In this document: piece after piece, positions 42,050-54,282 of the stretch
How the letters are laid out: the number at the start of each line of letters is the position of its first letter
How positions within the stretch are numbered: position 1 is the first letter of the stretch
Assembly: GCA_032622095.1 (NCBI GenBank)
Contig: CP136069.1
Location: 103,386,278 to 103,450,277 of the forward strand
Direction of reading: 5' to 3'
DNA: 64,000 nucleotides
Origin: Siphonodentalium dalli
Lineage: Eukaryota; Mollusca; Scaphopoda; Gadilida; Siphonodentaliidae
Made by a program: the position numbers and the translations under genes
Notes under the pieces: generated by a model
The model's input: only the letters and a program-made list of their open reading frames with translations
The model's database searches: none
What the model was told of the DNA's origin: nothing

Positions 42050-44490
42050 ATTCATGGGCAAGTATATAATAAATATATATATTATGCCGATACTAAAATG
42101 CGGAATATGTGTGTGCGCGCGCGGTGTATATATCGATTACATCACTATGCGATGAGTTACATCAGTAAATCAAGATAGTGTGGTTAACTTTGGAAGTATT
42201 ATCGTAAAGCAGACCATATACTTATATTAATAAAGTTATTGGTAGCGCCTATGATAGTCGTTTTTGCAGCCATTAATAACATTCCGTTGCGTGTTTGGTT
42301 TGTTGAATCAATGTTATTATAGTGCTAAATCAGACAGTCACTAAGCGACTATTCATCATACAGTGTCAACCGGCGAAATGTTTGCACTATAAAATGGGAC
42401 ACAAAGTGAGTGGTAATGGCAGTAGACAATCGCATCAACTTTGTCATCAGAAGCCCACCCCGGCGTTATAAAAAACACTGTGCGTAACTATATATCAGGC
42501 GTTTCATTTGTTTTTCTTTGCAAGTTATTTCTAAATTCTCAATCATTCATATATTTGAATGCACCATGCCACATACAGATCACCATTATTTAGTACTTCC
42601 AAAAAGACGACATAGTTCGCAATTTTGAACGCTTTTTATTGTTTACCACATTTGGAAGACGGAAACATGGACGCTCTTTATATTTAAATGACAAAATGCC
42701 ACCTACAAAATCGCCCATGACACCTCGAAATAGATCACGTTCATAATTGATAACGCTCTGTATTGTCTACCACGACGAAAGCATGGACGCTCTTTATTAT
42801 AGAGGCAATCATTGGATTTTTTCTAGGCAAACAACAGTTAAAAACTTTCTCTCTTGAAAGTCAATATCTGCCACCAAAACGTAAAATAGAACAAAAACAA
42901 AAACCCCCACAAAAACAAAAACAATGGCGGGCTTGCCTTCAATCCGAAGTGCCCAATGATTTTAGCAAGCGGTCCACAGTCGTGCACTTCTCCACACAAG
43001 GCTTCGTGTGAAGAAACAGAGAGGTACATTATTGTGACGAATATAAACCACCATGATACATGTACTAGTATAATAACCGCCACATTTTAATCACAGCACA
43101 ATTGTGTTTAACTGTATACTTCTATAGCACATAACGGCATGACACCAGTGTATAAACTAGCTTTTGACATTTGTACCATACAACGAAGAAGCTAGAAGGC
43201 CCAACTTGTATTCTTTCAGAAACAGTTCAATTTAGTTTCGCACTATATTCCGCTCATTGCATTTCTGCATAAATTAATCTCATTTCACACAACTGTTATC
43301 GCTTCAACTTACATTTTAGCCATCATTATTCGTTATATAATCTAACATTATAGCAAATCCAGTTCATAATAAGCACATTCAAACAGTTTTATTCAATGAT
43401 AGCTATGTATTGTATAAAAGGTAATTAACCGGAGACTGCGATATTGTATTTACCAACTCGTTACGCGATTGGCGGAATTATTCAAGCTCCGCGCACCGCT
43501 GTCACCGGTAAGCGAATAAGGTAAGCTAACCGCGTCGATGTAGCTGATCGGACATGTTCTAGTCATGTGTTCGCACTAATCAGTCACATGACTTACATTT
43601 CGGATACTTCCGCGATGTATTTAAATATAATAATAATAAAAATATTAACTGCTCGATTTTGAATTTTCTTGACGAAATCGGTCTGATAGACATATATAAT
43701 TAGTATTATGACGATAAAAAAATAATATTTTTTTGACCAAATAATTCCGACACAAACGGAATAAGTTATGTCTACACGTTGTCTACAAATTGTGTATGCG
43801 TATATGTGCACGAGAATGTACCTGAGTAAATACGCTTACCAATGTGTAACTCACCGTCACTGGGAAATTGTCGTTGGACATGTGTTTTAAAAGATATGAG
43901 AGAGAAAGTGGTCACGGTGATCTAATAATGCGTGTCCAATTGACCCGAAGAATACGTGCACTTGAGCTTTCGTCACTCACAAGCATTACAGACATTGACA
44001 CACTTTATTATGTTAACAGGCTATGTTGCAAACTAGATTACCTGGTCAAGTCGTAGTGGTGCCATATTTTTGTTACAAGATACCAGGCATGCATGGGTCT
44101 GCATGTAATATATATCTTTAATATCCTCTATAAACACTCCCGTGTACGTGGTATCGCCAAACCCCGAGGGTATCGCCAAACCCGAGAACATGGGAAAGTC
44201 ATTTTCACGTATATGATATGGGGATATGTTTGTTTCTCATCGTAAAACAGACAACGAACAACGTATGTGTATGTCCACACGAAGCAGGAGTATTTATCCA
44301 CCGCTGTCAATCAGTTTTCCCAGATCAAACCATTTAATATTTTTTTGCGAATGTTTTCAATAGTGTTTTTGCCTTTGCTCACTCAAATTTTCGAGAACAT
44401 CCACCCACTAGTATAGTTCATGGACTTCCACGCTGCCAAAACAAATGCCGGTATATAGTTGAATCTGTCAATGAAGCATAGGATTGACAC
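42050..44490. other. Unassigned non-coding stretch
   Basis: A GTGTGTGCGCGCGCG run at ~42108 is a possible Z-DNA tract. Frames such as 42763-43011 have biased K/Q composition but no domain. A short duplication of GTATCGCCAAACCC(C)GAG lies at ~44149-44188. I find no gene. Confidence 0.4.
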
Positions 44491-45133
44491 CTGATACAGA
44501 CCAATGTTGCTCTGTAGTAATACAAAACTATTAGTTAAAAGGCCTCAGTGGTAAAGGGTATGTGGCATGCCACGCCAGCCGTTGAGGCATGCCAATATCC
44601 CATAATATGTCAAATATAGCGAATTATCGAAAATTGAAATACAACGAAAACGCGAAATAGGAAAATACAGCAAAATAGCGGAATAAAAAATGCATCGAAA
44701 TGACGAAATAGCGCGAATTATAGAAATAAGAACGAAATAGCGCGAATTATAGAAATAAGAAATTATTTTTATTAACTAAATAACGGAGATATTTGAAGAG
44801 GTGTTTTTGACGAAATAACGGAAATAGTTGAAGAAGTGTTTTAAAGAGCGTAACCCAACCCTCCCCAAGCCCACCACCCTATAGAAGAATTTGATTTATA
44901 TTTCACCAGAGTTGATCTATTGTGGTGTTGTAATTTCTCATACAAATCGCCATTATTTCGTAAAGGTACATTCTTTATAGAGTTATTACTCGTTGGCAAT
45001 GTTAGGATTTTAGCTTTTCAAAGAGCCTGTGGCATGCTTCAACAGCTGGCGTGGCAATCCACATACACTTTACCACTGAGGCCTTTTAACTAATAGTTTT
45101 GTATTACTACAGAGTAACATTGGTCTGTATCAG
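44491..45133. mobile_element. MITE with ~105-bp TIRs
   Basis: CTGATACAGACCAATGTTGC ... GCCACGCCAGC is repeated as its inverted complement at 45028-45133 with about six differences. The 643-bp element has AT-rich CGAAATAGCG-type internal repeats, including an exact 28-bp tandem duplication (ACGAAATAGCGCGAATTATA...) at about 44702-44761. No ORF; no clear target duplication. Confidence 0.8.
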
Positions 45134-46138
45134 TTGGGAAAAAAAATAAGTGTTGTTCTCAATATCCGCGCGATATGGAGCTGTCGATCCAGGTAGATGT
45201 CAAAGTCGCAGACGAAGATGTCACCAAACGCGGATCTTCTGTGCAGTTTTCGAGTTTTTTTATGTGTATCTGAGACTGATCAATTGGACTGCGAATGTCA
45301 TCTGAAATATGAATCCATAACATATTCGAAATATTGTGTACATATCTATTATGAATGTATTTCAATTGAAATTAATTGAACATCCATCTCAGCATTCGGA
45401 TTTGCGTTCTCAAAAAGGTGAATGAATGACAACGCGATGCCTTGATCACACGCACGTGAATGATGTCGTTCGTTTGCATCCAGCTAACCGGATATTCGTT
45501 TAGTATTAACATGCTTGGAGTTTGTATATAGACCACACATGCAGGACGAAACGCTACGACGTATCAACGATTTGTTATAATCATGTTTATTTTACAGACT
45601 TTATGACTCGTTCCCACTCGAGTAGACCGTTACGCGACAATGAAACCGAATCATCTTATCGAATATACATATATCGTGTGGCTACACATTATACAATTCT
45701 GGCTTTTTTAAGAATCATCAGATAAAATTGTGACGATTCTATTTTTACCCTAAACATCCGTACACATATGATCACAATGTATTATGTGTGGCACACTGCT
45801 TTCTCATCTGGGTGTCGATGGGCCTGTCACCTCTTTATTATGTCTACGAAACACATGTAGTCAGCTTACCAAGCTACAACACCATGCATAAACAAAATCA
45901 GACTCGGCGTTTATTCTCCAATCGCCGGACGTGTTCGGTATGACACAGTCTAAATATTAGTACACAATACATACATGTACATACATATATAATCATGGCA
46001 CATGCAAACAATATATATCAGAAATAGTCTATGCGTGCACATGGGGGTGGGTGTGTGTTGTGGGTTGGGTTTGTTGTGGTGAGGTATAGGGTGTGTGTAT
46101 GTGGCTTTTGCCTCGTGTATTTCGCTGTATGAACGTAC
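45134..46138. other. Non-coding stretch ending in GT-rich low complexity
   Basis: No ORF with domain support. CATACATGTACATACATATA occurs near 45970, and a G/T-rich tract (GGGTGGGTGTGTGTTGTGGG) spans about 46045-46160, just upstream of the next LINE. Confidence 0.4.
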
Positions 46139-46660
46139 GTGTGTGTTGGTTGGTGCGTCAGACCGGGGTATTCGTTCGTAATTGCGCGTTGGTTATGTGG
46201 GGTTTTGGTGCATGGGGGCCGGAGTGGCTGGCATTCGGATATGAGTGGTGTAACGTATGCTCAATGCGATTGCCAATACACCATTGAAAGTAATGACACT
46301 TTCGTTGCAAAACTACTGTACTCTACAAAAGACAATGAAGTAACATTAGAAAGAATGCGACAAACACTGTTTAGTGAAATCGAGAAGTTGGATGTAGTTA
46401 ATGTGTCAGATGATGCAGTGTTAAAACGTAGAATACAGACCAAAGTTTCAGAGCCTGTGTCAAAAAAACTGGCCAACGACATATATCAACTCTCCCTATG
46501 TATTCTCGATGAAAAGGCTGAGCATATCGCAAATTTACTAAGTGCCACCCGCACAAAGAATCTTCCTTCAAAACCACCTCCTACTCCAAAAACCTCATCA
46601 AGTCAACCAATCAAGTCAACCTATAGTGATGCTGATAAGGAACGATCTCAGCAGCCCAAC

Positions 46661-47538
46661 TAGAGCCCGAAGCCGCCATCGCACGCCGCCGCCGCCAGCC
46701 ATATTGGCCACAAGCCGCCGCCAGCCATATTATCTCTAACGCCAGCCACATTTAAAAATCTCCGCCGCCGGAATTGTAAAATGGCTGAGCCGTGTGCATG
46801 GGCTTATGTGTCAAGCACAACTGTACTGTGTATCGCAAAGAACTAAACCGCATTGCCTAATAGTGGCATATACTCGCATGGACACGGCATGGTTGTTATA
46901 TTATCAGAACACCGGGCCCCTTAATGTGGAATAGACTATCCCAATGCATGCTTTCATATAACTGAATGGGCGCATCCATTCGGTATTGAAATTAAGGGTT
47001 AAAATATAAATTGTTTATATCGACAACACCCAGTCTCAGACATCGCTGGCATTTGTCAATATATAGGCCTACACATGCATAAGAATAGAAAATAGTTTGA
47101 AATATTATATGTCATTACTATCGGGTTCATCATTCAATGATGCATGCATATATCGCAAGATGGCAGTGATGATAGCAGTCCGAAGTCGACAGAAGTCCCA
47201 ATGTAACTACTTATGGCGATTAGATGGGAAACTACATATCCATGCCAGTCATTTGTGAATTTTCGCCATAATGGAAAAGGCCAACATAAAAAGATTACGT
47301 GTGGAATGGAATTCTACGGGTTCACCACAAACGCTAAAAAAACGGCGTCTATAAACGGTAACAGGGGATTAGGAACATTTCGGAAACGAAAATACGCTGA
47401 ATGATAACATCTCAGCCGGCTGAGCCGCCATATTTCGTCAGCCACGAAAGTCGTGACGGAGCCGGCTTAGCTAGCTAACCAGCCACGAAAATCGGTTGAG
47501 CCAGCCATGAAAACTATTTGTCGTGGCTTCGGGGTCTA
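46661..47538. mobile_element. hAT-like nonautonomous element, 8-bp TSD AGCCCAAC
   Basis: AGCCCAAC occurs exactly at 46653-46660 and 47539-47546. The termini TAGAGCCCGAAGCC and GGCTTCGGGGTCTA are inverted complements with one difference. Removing the element and one TSD restores ORF1 codons SQQPN-TNVQL in frame. An 8-bp TSD with TA/CA-G termini is typical of hAT elements. Subterminal AGCCGCC/CCAGCCA repeats are frequent; no transposase is encoded. Confidence 0.85.
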
Positions 47539-48159
47539 AGCCCAACACCAACGTGCAACTTGCTGCTACGGTGAACTTATTGCAACAACCCCGCGACCAA
47601 ATGCAGACAAAGATTGATACCGTTGCTTCTGACCTATCTGCACGAGTGAGCACGAACGAGGTAAAGTTCCATGAAATACTTCGTCGACTTGAGTCCGTGG
47701 AGAGCGTTTCCAATTCGAATCAGCTGGCTGTGGAAAGAATCGAGAGTGATCAATGCAATGGGGTTTCCAGAATAAAAGCAGAAATTAAAACCACGAAGCA
47801 AGACATTTCATCTATTTTAGATAAATGCGAGATGTTTCTCAATCAACGGAATTCAGCCAAGGGATCTATCGCTTCACTAAGTGGCAGAATTAAATCACTT
47901 GAGGACACACACAAGGCGAACAAGAGTAGTTCCAAGTCTTCAAAATGCAACGACGGACCGTGTGATTGTGAGCATAGATGTGTGGACAACTTGATGCAGA
48001 CCTCCGGGAATTTGTACAGCATGTGTATGGTGAGCTTAATCGATTCGCCCAAGTTACATGGAAAGTTGTAAATGCAAACACCGACCGATCGCAAAACTCA
48101 AAAGGCGCAAGTGCAAACGGCAATACACAGAGTACCGTAGACATTCAGCCTGCCTCAGC

Positions 48160-49061
48160 CAGGGTTGGGGCGATTACATGCCAATGTAATCGATTACGAT
48201 TACAATTACTTTTGATTAACATGATTACGATTACGATTACTGATTACATTTTTTCCCAATGTAATCGATTACGATTACAATTACTTTAGTAAATGTAATC
48301 GATTACATCTGATTACAATTGTTAGTTTCCAACCATTTTGATCGCATATGAATAAATAATGAAATTAATCAAATTAAAATACCAAATGTTATTGAATAAA
48401 AACATCACTACATAACATGGAAACAAGAAACGATTGACACAATAGAAAGAAGCAAGCAATAAACACATAAACGTTTTATAGTTACATGTATTGGTGAGGT
48501 TTAGCTAATTAGGTCTACTGATGTACACCACACCTGCTTTGTTCAGATAATTAGCCATATTGTACCAGTATGACTCTACAGCCATTGTCTGCAGCAGTCC
48601 CAATAATATTTAATCATAATTGAAGTTGGCTAGCCTATTTTAGTCATATTAGAACATTTTATTGTCTGTATCATAAGTTTATTGCAATCCATGCTGTATT
48701 CAACATTTCAGCAGTTGTGTGTTGTTATATGTGTCCACTGCCAGAATGTACACAGTGCACCACTAACATAACACATGATTGTACTAACTTTCTGATATGT
48801 TGTTTGTATCTGTGCACACTCCACAGTACGACAGTGTGAGACTATGAGTATCCAATAACCATCCATATGGATATTTTAGTAAAAGTAATCAAAAAGTAAT
48901 CAAAATGTAATCATGATTACATGTACATTTGAAAGTAATCGATTACGATTACGATTACTTGTAATCAAAATATGTCATGATTACTGATTACAGGCGATTA
49001 CTCAAAATTGTGTAATCGATTTCTTTGATTACGATTACTGATTACGATTACCCCAACCCTG
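48160..49061. mobile_element. hAT-like MITE with GTAATCGATTACGATTAC repeats, 8-bp TSD
   Basis: GCCTCAGC flanks it exactly at 48152-48159 and 49062-49069. The ends CAGGGTTGGGG and CCCCAACCCTG are perfect inverted repeats, and CAGGG...CCCTG with an 8-bp TSD is diagnostic of hAT. Removal restores ORF1 codons IQPASA-DEHLSS in frame. Both subterminal regions are filled with variants of TGTAATCGATTACGATTACA, about ten on each side or fewer, in both orientations because the motif is itself nearly palindromic. The centre is unique AT-rich DNA without an ORF. Confidence 0.9.
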
Positions 49062-49863
49062 GCCTCAGCTGATGAACACTTATCCTCATCATTACCGTCT
49101 CCATCCAAGATTCATCCTAAGGACACGTCAACCCCGACTGCGGATAAACGTACAACCACACAGACAAGCATGAGCACAGCAGACAAGAGAGATAACTCTA
49201 AATATGTTGTGCGTCACCCACACGAATATGATAATCTCGAATTTCAACAAACCAATAGCGGACTCGAGAACATAACTGTAGACGACATCAACGAAACCCC
49301 ACGGCACAATTCTGACGATGCATATCGAAGATATAAATCAAGCGACGATTCCGCAAACCGGCATATTCAACGTGAGCGTCATTCACACCACAGAGAGCGC
49401 ACACCAGATTACAATAGAAGGAGTTCCCCAGACTACAAGAGATTCGCACAAAAGCCGATCAAAACAAGGCGTGTATTTGTCGGTAATCTCGATGTGGCAG
49501 TTGACGCCTCTGTGTTGTCGCGCTACTTAGACAAATACGATATTCGACATTCTGTGGTAAAAATCCTCAGAGGTGGTCGCTACGATTCACCAGTTTCGGC
49601 TAGAATAAATGTGCACATTGATGACTTCGATGTCGTCCTTGAAGATGGATTCTGGCCGCCTAACGTTCTCTGCAGACAATGGCTATCCAAAAGATCATTC
49701 GACGAAAGAAACCAATCGAGGTCGCAGCGATCTAATTATATAAATAGAGATCAGTCTGATTCCTATCGTGCATATTAATAATAATTTGCCAAACATGTTC
49801 AAGTCGCGCGTACTTACACGCTGTATTGTCTTATTGTTGTTAGTAGAATTTGTCACCGAGACC

Positions 49864-51770
49864 ATGTTGAATATTATCACATGGAACGCCACAGGGGCGA
49901 TGGGAAGTACGCCATACATGTCACAGTTGCTCGCAAATCAAGATGTAGACATACTAGGTATTAGCGAGCACTGGCTTCATAAACATAATGTGCATATTCT
50001 TGACACAATCAGTAACTCATACCGGTACCACGCCGTTTGTGATTTCTCGCAGCGAATTCCGATGCAAAGGGGTCGCGATAAAGGGGGAGTAGCAATTTTC
50101 TGGCACCAGAAGTTGGATAGTGTCGTCTCGATCATCCAACTGAATGATGATAGAATATGCGGGATTCAATTGCAGCTAGCAGAATCACAGTACACATACA
50201 TTTTTCAAGTATACCTTCCGTCAACTAACTATACTGTCGAATTCTATCGAAATTATATCGATACATTAGATGAACTTGTAGATTATTATTACACAATGGG
50301 AAATGTCATTATAATGGGTGATCTAAACGGAAATATCCAGAAAACTGATGCCAGAAACCGTAGTTATTCGAAATTTCTGTCACGCAGGAAACTGGTCTCA
50401 GTTAACTATTCTGATCCACTCACACGCCTGATAGCAACCCACGTCCCTGCAACTGGTGGACCTGGCACAATAATAGACCATATATTAACACATAAAAATA
50501 ACCTCCCTCTCGTTACGGCCACACAGGTTCTATCCGACTCCGCTTTAGATTACTCAAACCACAGACCTGTGAAATTAAGCATCGAGATCACTTCGAAATA
50601 TATCCCTACAGAAAGCCCATGCTGTGTACTAAACTGGAAAAAAATCCTCTCCTCAGAGTCGTCTACAATAGGTTATCAAAACTGTGTTGCAAATCTGGTA
50701 CCTGAAACGCAAATCGTTGATACGGACAGTCTTTGCACGTATTACTCGAACATCGTGGAAGCAATTGATTCGGCATCAACGCTCTTCGTTCCACAGAAGT
50801 CGTTTAAATCTCACGTCAAGCCGTTTTGGAATGATAAACTGAGCGGCATGCACAGCGACATGCGTAGCTTCAGGCGCACATGGATTGCCGAAGGTAGACC
50901 ACGTGGGGAAGACCATATGTCATACACTCACTACAAAGCCACAAAGTGTGCATTTCGTAGAGAGCTTCGTAAATCAAACACGAAATTCTTGTCAGATCAA
51001 AACGACGTTATTGACAACGCGGCCGAGATGAATCAGGAACATTTTTTCAGACTATTCAATCGGCGCAAGGCGAAAAGTAATTCCGATAACAACAATTTGT
51101 TTACGTTCGATGGTTCCACACTAAGAAATCCGCAAGAAATCACAAACGCGTGGGGCGAATACTATGAACGTTTATATAATCCACTTGAATCAGGCACATT
51201 TGACCAGGACCATCGTGAATATGTTAATTCATTCGTTGACAATCTGACATATGAAAATAACCGTGACGCTACTGTCTGCGACAAACTTCTTCTTTACCCC
51301 GTGTCTGTGGATGAATTGGAAATTATTCTTAAGGCCATGAATATGGAAAAAGCCGCGGGACCCGACATGGTATGCTATGAACATATCGTTTATGGAGGTA
51401 ACAAACTAAAAGAATGTATCGCGCATGTATTGAGCAAAATGCTTGAGTTTCAATACATACCTCCAAAAGTCAAAATCGGTATGATGGTTTCTTTGCACAA
51501 AGGTGGAGATAACCCGAAAACAAATTTTGTTAGTTACAGGGCAATAACTCTTCTTCCAGTGATATACAAAACATTAGAAAAAGTAATCTTATGCCGGATG
51601 GAGTGTAACACACCAAACCTTATCAAAGTACACCCCCTACAAAACGGCTTTCAGAAAAAAGTAAGCTGCCTCATGTCTTCATACATATTACATGAAAGTA
51701 TTAATTATACCAAAGAACAACATACCAAGCTGTTTGCTTGTTTCTTAGACGTGCATAAGGCATTTGACAC
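49864..51770 (+). CDS. ORF2 of QADD LINE copy 2: endonuclease and RT fingers
   Basis: The ATG at 49864 (MLNIITWNATGAMGS) is chosen because it starts the EEP domain as in copy 1; the frame is open upstream and overlaps the end of ORF1. EEP residues: TWNATG (Asn), ILGISEHWL (Glu), YIFQVYLPSTNY, IIMGDLNGNI (Asp/Asn), IIDHILTH and SNHRPVKLSI (His). A linker follows (HVKPFWNDKLSGMHSDMRS). The RT fingers contain MNMEKAAGPDMVCYEHIVYG, SLHKGGDNPKTNF, SYRAITLLPVIYKTLEK and HPLQNGFQK, and motif A CFLDVHKAFDT. One frameshift at ~51770 then separates motif A from the remainder. Confidence 0.85.
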
Positions 51771-53075
51771 GCGTCTGGATAAACGGGTTATTGTTGAAAT
51801 TGCACCTCCGTGGTTTTCATCGTAAAATATGGCTTTTATTAAAGGAGTTTCTCAGTGGTATACCATGTATTGTTAAACATGCCGGTATACTTTCTAGAGC
51901 AATTGAAATAAAACAGGGAGCAAGGCAGGGAGATATACTCTCTCCTCGTCTCTACATGATGTATATCGATGACTTATTGCATGCACTCGAGGCTACAAAC
52001 TTTGGTTTTCGCCTTATCTCCACAAATTGTTCGTCGCCAACACAGGCTGACGACATGACGTTAATGTCACTATCTAGTTACGGCCTACAACGCTTGTGTG
52101 ACATCTGCTCTTCATACAGCCAGAAATGGCGTTTTCTGTATAACCCCACTAAATGCAAAGTCATTGTATTCAATGAATCAGCTAGACATAGCGATGGCAT
52201 TATCAGACATTGGAGGCTTAACGATGGCAGTATGTCAGAAACGGACGAAATAACTCACCTAGGTATACACATCAGTAATCAAAACTTCGTCAAAGATCTA
52301 GCTGAGAAAGTTTGTGACAAAATCAGATCAACATATTTTCTCCTTAGTAATACCGGTCTGTATGCTGGAGGAATCACACCATTAAGCTGTGAAATTATTT
52401 ATAAGTCGGTTGTTCTAACAAAAGGTCTATATGGTACTGAGTTTCTTTGTGGCATGACCGTCTCTGACGCATTATCCATTGAAAAGATCCACCGATTCTG
52501 TCTTAAGCGTATCCAATGCTTCCCTGTTAGGACAAGAACGTGTATCGCGTTAGGCTTACTGGGCATGCGCCCAATTTGTTCGTTCATTGATGCGCGTAAG
52601 TTGGGTTTATTTGGAAGTCTTTGTCGCCTTTCGCCGTCCAAAGCATGCAAAGAGATATTTGTAAACAGACTCTACTCGCACCTCGCCCAAGAGTTCTCAA
52701 ATAACAATTCATTCTTTTCGGATATCGAACAAGTTCTAAAGTCATATAATCTGAGTCAATATCTTGAGAACTTTTCCAACAGTGGTCTTTTCCCGACTAA
52801 ATCGGAATGGAATCGGATCGTTAAAACCGCGATAAATATTCGTTGTGAGTTTGTCTGGCATGAGGACATGTCAAATGATCTGTCCCTGGTTCGGTTTAGT
52901 CAAATGCAAACCTGCTTGCAACCATCCCATATATGAAAAGCTTGCCGCATGTACCCAGATAAAAAGGTTGCCTTTTATACAGTCGCAAAACTAATCGCCG
53001 AAACAGCATCAACAAAAGCAAATGTATGTACGCTATGTAACAAAAGCACATATATGGCAGGGAATGTGAGCAGAA
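51771..53075 (+). pseudogene. ORF2 of QADD LINE copy 2: RT palm and C-terminus
   Basis: After the frameshift the product continues VWINGLLLKLHLRGFHRKIW, QGARQGDILSPRLYMMYIDD (motif B region), SPTQADDMTLMSL (motif C, QADD at 52043-52054), ITHLGIHISNQNF, TGLYAGGITPLSC and KIHRFCLKRIQCF. Another frameshift near 52920 leads to CRMYPDKKVAFYTVAKLIAE and CTLCNKS, where the Cys cluster is cut at ~53075. All catalytic Asp residues remain. Only two frameshifts over 3.2 kb make this copy much younger than copy 1. Confidence 0.8.
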
Positions 53076-53300
53076 TAAAACAGGGTCACCATTTTCGTTT
53101 CACGTAGAGGCCCTTGAAACAAGTGGAAACAAGTGGAAACAGACATCCCCCCAGTGAAATTTTCATTGCAGTCCGTTTCAGAGTCAGTTTAGAAATCATC
53201 CTTTTCAACTTTCAGACCATGCTTGGTATTCCGTGCACTTGATGTTTACTCACAGTATACAAAATGGTGGATTTGCTTGTTTAAATTGTTTTTTATTTTT

Positions 53301-54250
53301 CTGAGATCATGGAAACGCTGGAAACAGAGGAAACAAACCATTCCCGAACAATATTAAGACTCGGGAGCAATTTTATTTCAAGTTGATTCAGTGGAAACAT
53401 CACGAAACAAACTGGGACAGTGGTAACACTATATATTTTTATTTAATTTTTTTTCTTCTTTTTTTCTGATACGATGGAAACAGAGAAAACAGAGGAAACA
53501 AACCATTCCCGAACAATATTAAGACTCGGGAACAATTTTATTTCAAGTTGATTCAGTGGAAACATCACGAAACAAGCTGGGACAGTGGTAACACTATATA
53601 TTTTTATTTAATTTATTTTTTTGTTTTTTTTTCTGATACGATGGAAACAGAGGACACAGAGGAAACAAACCATTCCCGAACAATATTAAGACTCGGGAGC
53701 AATTTTAATTCGAGTTGATTCAGTGGAAACATCACGAAACAAGCTGGGACAGTGGTTACACTATATATTTTTATTTATTTATTTATTTATTTATTTTCTG
53801 ATACGATGGAAACAGAGGAAACAAACCATTCCCGAACAATATTAAGACTCGGGAACAATTTTATTTCAAGTTGATTCAGTGGAAACATCACGAAACAAAC
53901 TGGGACAGTGGTAACACTATATATTTTTATTTAATTTTTTTAATTTTTTTTTCTTCTGATACGATGGAAACAGAGGAAGCAAACCATTCCCGAACAATAT
54001 TAAGACTCGGGAACAATTTTATTTCAAGTTGAATCAGTGGAAACATCACGAAACAAGCTGGGACAGTGGTAACACTATATATTTTTATTTAATTTATTTT
54101 TTTGTTTTTTTTTATGATACGATGGAAACAGAGGAAACAGAGGAAACAAACCATTCCCGAACAATATTAAGACTCGGGAGCAATTTTAATTCGAGTTGAT
54201 TCAGTGGAAACATCACGAAACAAGCTGGGACAGTGGTTACACTATATATT
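53301..54250 (+). repeat. Tandem array of ~160-bp units, six copies
   Basis: Units start at about 53301, 53466, 53633, 53798, 53956 and 54114 with CTGATACGATGGAAACAGAG and continue with AACCATTCCCGAACAATATT, AAGACTCGGGA(A/G)CAATTTTA, GATTCAGTGGAAACATCACG and GGGACAGTGGTAACACTATA, then T-rich linkers of varying length. Sequence identity between units is high except in the T runs. The array lies directly beyond the truncated LINE 3' end, separated by ~225 bp of related GGAAACAAGTGG sequence. Confidence 0.9.
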
Positions 54251-54253
54251 TAT

Positions 54254-54282
54254 TCAATCAATCAATCAATCAATTTATTGGT
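54254..54282 (+). repeat. (AATC)n microsatellite
   Basis: About five AATC units (TTCAATCAATCAATCAATCA) follow the array and precede unique AT-rich sequence; it could be the remnant of an element tail. Confidence 0.7.

Larger units (their letters stand above)
46280..49778 (+). pseudogene. ORF1 protein of QADD LINE copy 2 (two insertions, one frameshift)
   Basis: Coding pieces: 46280-46660 (FVAKLLYSTKDN, RMRQTLFSEIEK, KKLANDIYQL), 47547-48159 (helical MQTKIDTVASDLSARVSTNE, SVSNSNQLAVERIESDQCNG, CDCEHRC) and 49070-49778 (TRRVFVGNLDVAVDASVLS, RINVHIDDFDVVLEDGFWPP). The last piece is an RRM-like C-terminus rich in Arg/Ser. A frame change near 48000 is the only lesion besides the two insertions. 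Copy 1 matches throughout, for example AKDIYNILCF, LAVNRIENDNSNG and RINVHIDDVD. The first in-frame ATG for this copy cannot be fixed. Confidence 0.75.
46265..53075 (+). mobile_element. Two-ORF QADD-type LINE, copy 2
   Basis: It has the same ORF1-ORF2 order as copy 1. ORF1 is split by two nonautonomous elements with 8-bp TSDs; ORF2 is nearly intact, with only two frame changes. The left end lies near 46265-46300, where similarity to copy 1 ORF1 (beginning FIDAILEAAK) starts. The right end breaks within the C-terminal cysteine cluster, followed by a tandem array. The remainder of the 3' end is missing. Confidence 0.85.

Noticed and set aside
42763-43011. K/Q-rich 82-codon ORF
   Set aside because: Composition driven by an AAAACAAAAAC tract; no domain.
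48178-49050. CRISPR-like array of GTAATCGATTACGATTAC repeats
   Set aside because: Spacers are irregular, the motif is in both orientations, the sequence is eukaryotic, and hAT termini with an 8-bp TSD explain it.
53301-54250. Possible LTRs or CRISPR
   Set aside because: Six head-to-tail units of similar length without spacers are a plain tandem array.
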